Below, piece by piece: positions 47,765 through 58,900 of a stretch of DNA of 64,000 nucleotides. The stretch comes from Cephalopachus bancanus (lineage: Eukaryota > Chordata > Mammalia > Primates > Tarsiidae), in the NCBI GenBank assembly GCA_027257055.1, contig JAPVLO010000054.1, forward strand, positions 6,200,001 to 6,264,000. The letters are read 5' to 3'. The translations under genes were made by a program, and so were the position numbers. Position 1 is the stretch's first letter, and the number at the start of each line of letters is the position of its first letter. The notes beneath the pieces are model-generated. The model had not been told where the DNA came from. It ran no database searches and saw only the letters and a program-made list of their open reading frames with translations.

Positions 47765-48054
47765 CGTTCAACTCTATAATCCCAGCACTTTGGGAGACTG
47801 AGATGAGAGGATTGCCTGAGCCTACAGGTTGGAGATCAGTCTGGAAAACTTGGTGAGACCTCATCACTACAATAAATCAAAAAATTAGACAAGTGTGGTG
47901 GCACGTGCCTATAGTTCCAGTTACTTGGAAGGCTGAAGCAGAAGGATCGCCTGAGCCCAGCAGGTCAAGGCTGCAGTGGCCATGAGTGTGCCACTGCACT
48001 CCAGCCTGGGCAACAGAGTATGACTCCAACTCAAAAATAAGAAAAGAAAAGAAA
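47765..48054 (+). mobile_element. Alu with replaced head
   Basis: Target duplication AAGAAATTGACT / AAGAAGTTGACT (47753-47764 and 48055-48066). The first 20 or so Alu bases are replaced by CGTTCAACT, so its internal promoter start is missing. Confidence 0.9.
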
Positions 48055-48409
48055 AAGAAGTTGACTAATAGAAAGACATCCCATGTTCATGAAACAGAAG
48101 AATTCATATCATTAAATGACCACACTGCCCAAACTAATCTACAGACTCAATGCAATATCTATCAAAATAGAATGTTATTTTTCACAGAAACAGAAAAAAA
48201 TTCTAAAATTTGTTTTTTGGGAACAAAAAAGATCCCAAATAGCCAAAGAAATTCTGAGGAAAAAAAAAAAAAAAAAACCACAAAGCTGGAGACATAACAT
48301 TATCTGACTTCAAAACATATTACAAGGCTATAGTAACTAAAACATGGTATTGGTATAAAAACAGATACATAGAATGATGGGACAGAATGGAGAATCAGAA
48401 ATAAATCTA

Positions 48410-48702
48410 GCTGGGCTCGGTGGCTCAGCCTGTAATCCCTCACCTTTGGGAGGCTGAGGTGAGTGGATTGCCTGAGCCCGCGGGTTCGAGACACACCTGG
48501 GCAGGCGAGACCTCGTCTCTACAATAAATAAAAAAATTAGCCGGGCATGGTAGCGCGTGCCTGTAGTTTCAGGCTGAGGAAGACTGAGGTGGAAGGATCG
48601 CCGGAGCCCAGCAGGTGGAGGCTGCGGTGGCCGGGAGCAGCCATTGCACTCCAGTCTGGGCGACAGAGTGAGACTCCAACTCAAAAAAAAAAAAAAAAAG
48701 AA
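48410..48702 (+). mobile_element. Alu, young subfamily, in L1
   Basis: A forward Alu; target duplication AGAAATAAATCTA / AGAAAGAAATCTA (48397-48409 and 48703-48715). A small deletion lies in the right-arm start. Confidence 0.93.
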
Positions 48703-49068
48703 AGAAAGAAATCTACATATCTATAGCCAACTGAACAACAAAGCCCCAATGGAGCTGGGAAAACTGGATAACCATATGCAGCAGAATGAAACTGATGCTA
48801 TCTTTCACCATATACAAAACTCAGCACAAGATAGTTTAAAGACTTAAATGTAAGACCAGAAACTATAAAATTTCTAAAATAAATAAATAAATAAAAGTGG
48901 GGGGGACTCACAGGATATTGGCCTAGGCAAAGATTTTATGGCTAATCCTTCAAAAGCACAGGCAACAAAAACAAAAATAGACAAATGGGACTATCTCAAA
49001 CTAAAGTTCTCTATAGCAAAAGAGACAACCAAGAGAGTAAAGAGATAACTTCTCAAATGGGAGAAAAA

Positions 49069-49344
49069 AGCCGGGCTTTGTGGCTCAGTCTGTAATTCCG
49101 TGCTTTGGGAGGCTGAGGTGAGTGGACTGCCTGAGCCCGCGGGTTTGAGACCTGCCTGGGCAACTTGGCGAGACCTCAACTCTACAATAAATCAAAAAAA
49201 CTAGCTGGGCGTGGTAGCACGTGCCTGTAGTTCCAGCTCCTTGGAAGGCTGAGGCAGAAGGATTGCCAGAGTCCAGCAGGTCGAGGCTGCGGTAGCCGTC
49301 TGGGTGACAGAGTGAGACGCCAACTCAAAAAAAAAAAAAAAAAA
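49069..49344 (+). mobile_element. Alu in L1
   Basis: A forward Alu with target duplication GGGAGAAAAA (49059-49068 and 49345-49354). The right arm lacks GGAGCGGCCACTGCACTCCA-type sequence. Confidence 0.93.
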
Positions 49345-49495
49345 GGGAGAAAAATATTTGCAAATTACTCATCTGACAGGCTGCTAATATCAAGAATATA
49401 CAAGAAACTCAAATATCTCAACAATAAATAATAATAATAATGTTTTAAAATGAGCAAGAAACATAAATAGACATTTTTCTAAAGAAGATATACAA

Positions 49496-49790
49496 GCCGG
49501 GCTCGGTGGCTCAGTCTGTAATCCCGTGCCTTTGGGAGGCTGAGGTGAGTGGATTGTCTGAGCCCGCGGGTTCGAGACCCGCCTGGGCAGGCGAGACCTC
49601 ATCTCTACAATAAATCAAAAAATTAGTTTGGCATGGTAGCGCGCGCCTGTAATTCCTTCTACTCGGAAGGCTGAGGCGGAAGGATCGCAGAAGTCCAGCA
49701 GGTCGAGGCTGCGGTGGCCGGGAGCGGCCACTGCACTCCAGTCTGGGCGACAGAGTGAGACTCCAACTCAAAAAAACCCCCAAAAACAAA
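49496..49790 (+). mobile_element. Alu, young subfamily, in L1
   Basis: A forward full-length Alu; perfect target duplication AAGATATACAA (49485-49495 and 49791-49801). Confidence 0.95.
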
Positions 49791-50601
49791 AAGATATACA
49801 AATGGCCAACAGGTATACGAAAAAAATCAACATTACTAATCATCATGAAAATGCTAGTCAAAATCACAATGAGATATTTGTTGGAAGGGCTGTTATCAAA
49901 AATAAATGAATAAATAACAGATGCTGGCAAGTTTTCAGAGGAAAGGAAACTCTTACACATTGTTGATGGGAATGTGAATTAGTACAGTCATTATCGAAAA
50001 CAGTATGGAGATCTCTCAAGAAGCTAAAAACAGAACTACCATAGGGCCCAGCAACCACACTATTGGTCAAAGGAAAAGAAATCAGTATAACAGGGAATAC
50101 TTGCACTTGAATGTTAATTGCAGCACTATTCATAATAACTAGGATATGGAATCAATCTTAGTGCCCATCAACAAAAAAATGGATAAAGAAAAAGTAATAT
50201 ATATACACATACATAATGGAATACTATTTGGCCATTTAAAAGAATGAAATTATGTCATTTGCATCAGCATGGATAGAACTGGAGGTCATTATGTAAGTGA
50301 AATAAGCCAGGCACAGAAAGACAAATACTGAATGTTCTCACTCAAATCTGAGTGCTAAGAAATTTAATCTCATGGATATGAAGAATAGAACAATAGGTGC
50401 CAGAGACTGGGAAGGGTGAGAAAAGTTTGGGGGAGGGGAGGAAGAGAATTTGATTATGAATGCAGTTAAATGAAAGAAATAAGTTATAATATTTGATAGC
50501 TAACTAAGGTGACTATATTTAGCAACGATATTATGTATATTTTACAGTGACTGGAAGAGAGGACTTGAAATAATACCAACACATAAAAATGTTAAACACT
50601 G

Positions 50602-50875
50602 CCGGGCTCGGTGGCTCAGCCTATAATCCCGCGCCTTTGGGAGGCTGAGGTGAGTGGATTGCCTGAGCCTGCGGGTTCGAGACCCGCCTGGGCAGCAAGA
50701 CTTCATCTCTACAATAAATCAAAAAATCAGCCGGGCGTGGTAGCACATACCTGTAATTCCGGCTACTTGGAAGGCTGAGGCGGAAGGATCGCTGGAGCCC
50801 AGCAGGTCGAGGGTGCAGTGGCCGGGAGTGGCCACTGCACTCCAATCTGGGTGACAGAGATTCCAACTCAAAAAA
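50602..50875 (+). mobile_element. Alu in L1 3' UTR, young subfamily
   Basis: A forward Alu; perfect target duplication AAAAATGTTAAACACTG (50585-50601 and 50876-50892). Confidence 0.96.
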
Positions 50876-51014
50876 AAAAATGTTAAACACTGTAGGTAAT
50901 GGATACTCCAGTTATCTTGACTTGATCATTCCACTTGATCGTTACACATTCTTTGTATCAGACAAATGTACCCCATAAATATGCAAATCATTTATTAATA
51001 AGAGAGGGAAAATG

Positions 51015-51292
51015 CAGATGGACATGGTGGTCCATGCACTTTGGGAGGTAGAGGTGAAGGTGGTTTGAACCCATGGGTTAGAGACCAGCCTGGTCAACTT
51101 GGTGAGACATTGTCTCTATGATAAATCAAGAAATTAGCCTGGTGTGGTGGCACATATCTGTTCCAGCTACTTGCAAGGCTGAGGTGGAAGGATGGATCGC
51201 CTGAGCCCAGCAGGTTGAGGCTGCAGAGACCATGAGCATGCCCCTGCACTCCTGCCTGGGTGACAGAGTGAGACTCCACTCAAAAAAAAGAC
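51015..51292 (+). mobile_element. Alu, older and diverged
   Basis: A forward Alu with small deletions in the left arm; flank GGAAAATG repeated (51007-51014 and 51293-51300). It lies just outside the L1 3' end. Confidence 0.88.
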
Positions 51293-51413
51293 GGAAAATG
51301 TTGTGAGGCTTGGGGAAGCCAAGCACATGATGAAATGTTAGGAAATGTTTGGCTTAGGTCTGCAATCACGAGGGATTGTAGAATGTCAGAGGAGATAAAA
51401 ACAAAGGAAATAA

Positions 51414-51691
51414 GCCGGGCTTGGTGGCTCAGCCTGTAATCCCGCGCCTTTGGGAGGCTGAGGTGAATGAATTGCCTGAGCCAGCGGGTTCGAGACCTGC
51501 CTGGGCAGCGAGACCTCATCTCTACAATAAATCAAAAAATCAGCCAGGCGTGGTAGCGCATGCCTGTAATTCCGGCTACTCGGAAGGCTGAGGAGGAAGG
51601 ATCGCTGGAGCCCAGCAGGTCGAGGCTGCGGTGGCCGGGAGCGGCCACTGCACTCCAGTCTGGGCGACCGAGTGAGACTCCAACTCAAAAA
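51414..51691 (+). mobile_element. Alu, young subfamily
   Basis: A forward full-length Alu close to consensus. Perfect target duplication AAAACAAAGGAAATAA (51398-51413 and 51692-51707). It is the nearest Alu upstream of the IFIT2 promoter. Confidence 0.96.
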
Positions 51692-51707
51692 AAAACAAAG
51701 GAAATAA

Positions 51708-52750
51708 AACTAGGGAAAACATCAAGTTTCCCTTCTGTTCGTCCTTGTGAGGTCAGAGTGAAAATAAAATCATGTAAAATAAGTAAAATAAAATAAGGAA
51801 ATTAGGTACCAGCCATTATTCAAGGACATTCCATGCATTCTCTCATTCCATCCTCCCAACACCACTATGAATCAGTAGTAGATTTTACCCTCTGTGGGGT
51901 AAATGCAGGACATGTGCCGGCTCCCCTCCCCTGCTGCTAACCATCTTCCAACTGGGAGGATGGCCCCTGGCCAAGGCCAGTCTCTGGGCCCATAGAAATG
52001 CCCTTGAAGATATGCATTATCTGCAAACTCAGGACAGTTTCTGAGAGAAAACATCTTTGTTTCTTCTTTTTGGCACATGATGCTTGCTCCCTTTCCCACG
52101 CTGGGGTTATATAATCTCTCCCCCATGCCTATTGGGATGCAGGAAGCCTTATACCAGCCACCATCGGTTCCATCCCATTAAGTAATTATAAACCCATATC
52201 TTTACCAACCTGTCCTCCAGGTGATTTATTCAGAATAGGTAAGTAAACATTATACGAATGCCTGTCTGATTTTGGGCTGCTGCAATACACACTCAATTCG
52301 CTAAACGAAAGCAAAGACACTCAGTAACTTTCCCCAGAGTTTCATGGCATACAAATGGCATCAGAGCCCATGCTTCTGATCATGCATTCATCTATTCAAC
52401 AACTGTTTTTGGAATGTTCCACACCACGCAAATGTGCAATGTTACTGCAAGGACTGGAGAGTCAGCAGTGAATAAAACAGACAGATGCCCTGCCCTGCAG
52501 AGATTAGATAACCGCTCCTTAACGTGGCCTGCAGGTCATATTGGTGATAAGGATGGTCAGAGCAAGGACAGGCTAACATTGTAGTCACAAGGCACGGTGC
52601 TTTGTAGATGTGTCCTTGTCCTAGTTGTGCTCCTTGATATCATGGATGCATTCCACAAAGAATACATTTCACAAGTTTCTGACTCACTGCAGAGCCAGTT
52701 AGGACTGGTCTTGGCTCTTACTCAAGATTCATTTCCCTGCAAAGAGTCTT
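51708..52750. other. IFIT2 upstream region
   Basis: Mostly unique sequence. About 51800-51890 resembles a MIR core (GGACATTCCATGCATTCTCTC). About 52385-52505 resembles an L2 tail (TCAACAACTGTTTTTGGAATG, AGTGAATAAAACAGACAG). No gene is seen. Confidence 0.5.
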
Positions 52751-52755
52751 GACAA

Positions 52756-52780
52756 TTTCACACTCTAGTTTCACTTTCCC
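52756..52780 (+). promoter_or_regulatory. IFIT2 ISRE with extra half-site
   Basis: AGTTTCACTTTCCC at 52767-52780 is a perfect interferon-stimulated response element. A further TTTCAC half-site lies at 52756-52761. On the minus strand this gives three GAAA cores, the kind bound by IRF factors and ISGF3 (STAT1-STAT2-IRF9). Location about 55 bases before the TATA box is typical for IFIT promoters and predicts strong induction by type I interferon. Confidence 0.92.
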
Positions 52781-52832
52781 TTCTGTTACATCAGCCACAG
52801 AGAAGCTAACAAAAAGGAACCAGATGCTGGGA

Positions 52833-52840
52833 TATATATA
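52833..52840 (+). promoter_or_regulatory. IFIT2 TATA box
   Basis: TATATATA lies about 53 bases after the ISRE. Transcription would start about 25-30 bases downstream (near 52863), giving a short 5' UTR. Confidence 0.8.
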
Positions 52841-52938
52841 GGTCTCTGTAGCATTCATAGGCAGCAGAAGAGGAAGATTTCTGAAGAGCACAGCAGCCTC
52901 AACCGCAGTCCTTCAGAACAGCCGAGAATTGCACAGCC

Positions 52939-55900
52939 ATGAGGTAAATGTTGACCTTTTCTGGAATGTATCTCCCTCTCTGAGCTCCATTTTCTGATCA
53001 TACTGCAAATATCAGTCTTGTCAAATGCAGATCCTAGGCAGCCATGCTCCTAAGAAAAGCCAGTTGTATTTTATAGGCTCACTACGAGGCTGTAAATCTG
53101 TTTCACTGATGCTGGCCTGTTTCCTCCTAAGCTATTTTCTGCTTCACTCTTACCCATCAGGAGCATAAGTTTCAGTCCAGAAAGCAAGTATCTGGGACCA
53201 CCTTCTCTGACTTACCGGTGAAAATGAAAACCCAAGGTCAAGCTTCCTAAGGGCATCTCCAGAACTGCTTGCCAGGGAAGCTGAGAGTTGAGAAGGAGGG
53301 AAGTAGAGAGACAGATGTTTAATCAGGAGGGTACTTCACTTAAAGACGGGTCTGGGTGAATTACTCTCCTAAACTCTCCCTCTTTTGTTGTTTTATGCAA
53401 AAGAATTAAGTAGGGGGCTTAAAAAATATATATATATTATTATCTTTTCAGAAAATATTATTAAAGATATACTTAGAATAACAACCCCACTGCCTGCTAA
53501 GGTGACTTTTACTTGTAATGTAGTCATTCATTTCAGATTTGCATGAGGGCTGGTAAACTGACAGAAATATTTTCACCCCAAATTTCTGCTGATTGGCTAG
53601 AGTTCTCCTATCTGAGTATGAATTGGAAGTGGAGTGCTTGGAGAAAATAGTCCTCCCCTTTAGCACCCTCTGACACCCCCAAAACGTGAGATTACCCTGG
53701 AGAAGGACATGTTAGCTCATTGGCTAGGAAGGGAGCTTTCTGTTTTCTACAGTTTGAGGGTGTGGGTGGCCGGACCTGGTTTCCTAAGCCTTATTCCTGG
53801 GAATTCTGGAATCTGGAAATACCAACCTCTTCCTTTCTATAAAATGTGTTGCCCTCCTGCTGTAAGGCTCCTAATCTCTCCTCTTTAAATGATTTTTTTC
53901 TCATGCTAGTCTGAATGCCTGCCTGAATTTTTTTTAAAAAATGATTTGAGATACTTACAGATTTCTGTTTCTATAGTCACCCAGAATCTATAAAGCTTGT
54001 GTTCCTTTTTCTTAGAATTTTGGCATAGTCTTATCTTAGAGTCTTTCCCATAATACAGACCCACCAGTCCCTCTTCTTACTTTCCTGGATACTTTAGCAA
54101 TGAGACTCTCACGAAGCATGTTCCCTGCCCTCTAAGACAGTGGTTCTCAGCCTTCAGCATGCTTAAGAATCACCTGGAGAGCTTGTTAAAGACAGATTCC
54201 TGGACTCAACTCCCCAGAGATTATGATTTCATAGGTCTGGGTTGGAGTCTGAGGATGTGCATTTCTATCAGGCTCCTCAGTGATTCTGACACTGTTCTGA
54301 GATGCTGTGGTGATGGCATTCGTTCTGAGTCTGGTGAATTGTGTCACTGTGGCTTTCATCCAGATGAGAAGCAGGGGAAGAAAATGTTGTGTAAATAGTT
54401 GGAACTTCTGTAGATATCAGGTGCATAAATTTCACAAGGCTGAGTCAAGAAAGTATCTGGGACCTGCGTCACTGACTTACAAATGGAAATAAAAATCCAA
54501 GATCAAGCAATGAAGTTGGATGCCTTTTAAAGGGCTTCTCGCCGGGTTCGGTGGCTCAGCCTGTAATCCCAGCGCTCTGGGAGGCTGAGGTGAGTGGATT
54601 GCCTGAGCCCGCGGGTTCGAGACTCGCCTGGGCAACTTGGCGAGACCTCATCTCTACAATAAGTCAAAAATTAGCCGGGCGTGGTAGCGCGCACCTGTAG
54701 TTCCAGTTACTTGGAAGGCTGAGGCGGAAGGATCACCGGAGCCCAGCAGGTCGAGGCTGCGGTGGCCGGGAGCGGCCACTGCACTCAAGTCTGGGTGACA
54801 GAGTGAGACTCCAACTCAAAAAAAAGGGGGGGGGGCTGCTCAAAGTAATTTTACATAAGTGTATATATGAAATGGCTCTATCCTGCAAATGCACAATTGA
54901 CTATATGTTTCATAGGGTTGAACTAATATGTCTTATAGAGTTGAGCTAATCTCAACTCTAATTACTCTGTTTCTTTTATAAAATTAGAAAGGCACTAAGG
55001 AGCTCATATGCTAAGAGAATTTTCCTCTAACCTCACTGAGAAGGAAAATAGGTCAGATTGGACAAAAACTTCAAAGGGAGGCTGCTGTCATTAGGATGCT
55101 GCATATCAAGCCAGGGACTTCCCTGGACTTCCTCTTCTGGAGTTATATTCCTAGGCTCAATCAGCTTTTTGCTAAGACCTGCCTGGGGCTTTGAAAATAA
55201 GGAAGGTCCTATTTTCCCTCCTATTTTTTGTTTGTTCAGTTTGGAGTAGTTAAGTCTCCATTTGTTCCAAGAAACAGAGGTGAGCAGGAATTGATTGAAA
55301 GTTTTTAGAGTGCCTCACAGGACCCAGGGGAAGGACTATAGCAACTCCAAGAGGATAAGAACAGGACACTAGGGCGCGTCGAGGGCTCAGACCATGTGTC
55401 TTCTCCATGGACACCTGGGTCATGCTCTCTGCATCATTTATTACAGAATGTGATGAGTCCTACGGAACACGGTCACCATCAGACACCCAGTGTGTGCAGC
55501 ACTTTTCCTAACACGTAAAGACTTGCTCCAGTTCCCTCGCTCCCTCTCAGTTTCATTTCCAGCTTCCACCTGAGTTTGGGTGTTCACCTGTGATCCCAAT
55601 CAAAATGGGAGGGGGATGGTGAGATAAAAAGTGAAAGAGAGGGGCAGGTAGAAAGAGGGGGGGAAATATAGACATATTTCAGAGGTGATCCTTGCCACAT
55701 TGCATGGCTTTTCAGATATCTATGATTGTATAAGAACTCATGATATTTTGAAATATAGTTCGTGACTTATTTTTACCATGAAAAAGTTTGTGAGAAAAAG
55801 GAACGCTGCAGGGACTTTAATATATAGACAATGCTGAGAAACAATTTCGGACATGGAATGTTACTTATCTCCAAAGTTATTCAGAGTACAGGTTTTTGTT

Positions 55901-58900
55901 CACTTGTCTGGTTGCTGATTTTTGTTTGGTTGGTGTTTGTTGTGGTTTATTTCTTTATTTTGAGGACTAACACTAAAGGGAATGAAAATCTTTCCAGGAG
56001 AGTTGTTTTTGTTTTTTGTTTTTTGGTTTTTTTGAGTCGGAGTGTCACTCTGGCGCCCAGGCTGGAGTGCAGTGGCATGCTCACAGCCACTGCAATCCTG
56101 ACCTGCTGGGCTCAGGCAATCCTTCCACCTCAGCCTTTCATGTCCGGCTTATTATTTTATTTGTTATTTTTTTTATTTATTGTAGAGACGAGGTCTTGCC
56201 ATGTTGCTCAGGCTGGTCTTGAACCCCTGAGCTCAGCAATCCTCTCGCGTTGGCCTCCCAAAGTGCTGGGATTACAGGCTTGAGGCACTGTGGCCAGCAC
56301 TCCAGGAGAGTTGTAAGGGCACCCTAAAGGAAAAAGGCTCCTCCCATAAGAAAAGGAGCTCGCTGCTTTGTGAGCCTTCCCTGTAGTTGTACTTCTTACC
56401 CCTGTTTAAAGAGAAAAACAAAATCAAAAGCAAATTAAAACAACAAATGCATATCTATAGATCAACTCAATGAGTCATGTTAAGAACAGAAATCACCAAA
56501 GAAGTAGAGGTATTATAACAGAGGTCAGGCGTGGCTGCTAGACACTTGAAAGAACACGAGGGTTGGTATAAGGAAAACAGACTTATGAGATGGTGGATTA
56601 GTGTCTCAAACCTGATGAGATAGTGGATTAGTGTCTCAAAAATCATCTCAAGTCAGTACAAATTTTAGGCTCTTTTTATGTTAAGGGCAGGGAAAAGAGG
56701 GAGGGAGTTGGGAAGCTTCTTTGTTCTTGGTTAGGTCACAATGTTCCTTTAAAACTTCAACAAAACATAATTAGTGTATATACTCTCCTTTTTTCCAGAG
56801 TTAGTCTCAATAGCTGCATATTTGTTGTTCCTATGTTATCTTGTCTGTGTTTCAAAATTATTCTATCCTACATGCAAGCATGAACAGAGGACAGAGCCTA
56901 TTCCCCAGTCTAAAATGAGTTAGTTATGTCAGTCTCTTGCCATATCACTGTTACAGTATGGGGGGTGGGATACAAAAAGATTGCACTTTATTCCAAAACA
57001 AATGTTTATGGCACTGCTAACTTATAAAATAATGGTAATAAAGTTATTTTGGAGCCGGGCTCGGTGGCTCAGCCTGTAATCCCGCACCTTTGGGAGGCTG
57101 AGGTGAGTAGATTGCCTGAGCCCGCGGGTTCGAGACCCGCCTGGGCAGCGAGACCTCATCTCTACAATAAATAAATAAATAAATCAGCCGGGTGTGGTAG
57201 CGCATGCCTGTAATTCTGGCTACTTGGAAGGCTGAGGCAGAATTCTGTAATTCTGGCTACTTGGAAGGCTGAGGCGGAAGGATAGCCAGAGCCCAGCAGG
57301 TCGAGGCTGCGGAGGCTGCGGAGTGGACACTGCACTCCAGTCTGGGCGACGGAGTGACACTCCAACTCAAAATAAATAAATAAACAAATAAATTTTTTTT
57401 TTTTTTTGAGTTGGAGTCTCACTCCGTCGCCCAGACTGGAGTGCAGTGGCCGCTCCCGGCCACTGCAGCCTCGACCTGCTGGGCTCTGGTGATCCTTCCG
57501 CCTCAGCCTTCCAAGTAGCCGGAATTACAGGCATGCGCTACCACGCCCGGCTGATTTTTTGATTTATTGTAGAAATGAGGTCTCACTGCCCAGGCGAGTC
57601 TCGAACCCGCAGGCTCGGGCAATCCATTCACCTCAGCCTCCCAAAGGCACGGGATTACAGGCTGAGCCACTGAGCCTGGCTAATAAAATTTTTAAAAAGT
57701 TATTTTGGGAGGCAGAGGTGAGAGGATTACCTGAGCCCAACGGTTCGAGATCAGCCTGGGCATATTGGCCAGACCTTGTCTCTACAATAAATCAAAAACT
57801 TAGCTGGGTATGGTGGCATGCACCTGTGGTTCCAGCTACTTGGATGGTTGAAGTGGAAGGATCATCTGAACCCAGCAGATGGAGGCTGTGGTGGCTGAGA
57901 TAGTGCCAGTGCTCTCTAGCCTGGGAGATAGAGCGAGACTCCAACTCAAAAAATAAAAATAATAAATATGATAAAGTTAAAAGGTAGAATAAAACAAAAG
58001 CAGAGGAAATTAGTAAAAATTAAGAATGGTAGAAAATTAGACTTAAGTAGTTAAAATGGGAAAATTCAAGAAAAATATAAAATGTAGAATGTTAAAATTA
58101 CAAAAAGACAAAACAAACCCTATTTGATAAAAGCTAAAAAATTTGGATAAACAAAGAAAATTAAGGCTATATTAAAAGATGACTCAGCCTGTAATCCCGC
58201 GCCTTTGGGAGGCTGAGGTGAATGGATTGCCTGAGCCCACAGGTTCAAGACCTGGGCAGGCGAGACTTCATCTCTACAATAAATCAAAAAAAATCAGCTG
58301 GGTGTGGTAGTGCGCGCCTGTAGTTCCAGCTACTTGGAAGGCTGAGGCGGAAGGATTGCTGGAGCCCAGCAGGTGAGGCTGCGGTGGCTGGGAGCAGCCA
58401 CTGCACTCCAGTCTAGGCGGCAGAGTGAGACTCCAACCCAAAAAAAAAAAAGATGAGATAAATTAGACAGGAAATAGAAATTACTAAAAAAAATTTAGAA
58501 GACAAATGAAGGAGAACTAAAGAATGAAGAATACCAAAGATAAGGCCAGGTGCAGTGGCTCACACATGTAATCCCAGCACTTTGGAGGATTACTTGAGCC
58601 CAGGAGTTCAAGACCAGCCTGGACAACATAATGAGACCTCGTCTCAAAAAACAAACAAACCAAAAGAACAGAAACAGTTTTTTAAAAATACCCAAAATAA
58701 AATGAAGTTGCATTTCAGAGGGATAACAAAGAAATTAAAATCAGTATGGCAAAACATCAAAAGAATAAAAAATTATAAAGCTAAAATTTTCAAAGGACAA
58801 AAGGGAAGCTGGGTAACAATGAGGAACAGAAACAAAAAGCAATAAAATAAACCTCTTAAATACCACATAAATAAAACCAAACTCCTGCAGAGGCTCTCAA

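Larger units (their letters stand above)
43950..49800 (+). pseudogene. L1 ORF2 remnants between Alus
   Basis: The start resembles the ORF2 N-terminus (HISIVTLNVNWI near 43960). Endonuclease sequence follows, with MDLTDIYIEHFYPTTAKYTF and ESAHGTFSRTDH at 44729-44830. RT-domain DNA lies at 46545-46680 and 47600-48300. The frame is destroyed by stops, indels and ten or so Alus. Confidence 0.8.
39637..51005 (+). mobile_element. Old, nearly full-length L1 broken by many insertions
   Basis: A + strand L1 starts with a 5' UTR-type GTCCAGGATGGCTGACTGGA near 39650. ORF1 remnants follow at 42840-43770, ORF2 from about 43950 (endonuclease, then RT pieces), and a 3' UTR ending near 51005 (GTACCCCATAAATATGCAAA). 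LTR-type insertions lie at about 39685-40430, 40636-41489 and 45964-46543. Alus lie throughout ORF2 and the 3' UTR. ORFs are full of stops; it is an extinct copy. Confidence 0.85.

Noticed and set aside
54936..54960. Inverted repeat as a terminator or RNA hairpin gene
   Set aside because: Short, intronic, no RNA-gene features; such palindromes occur by chance.
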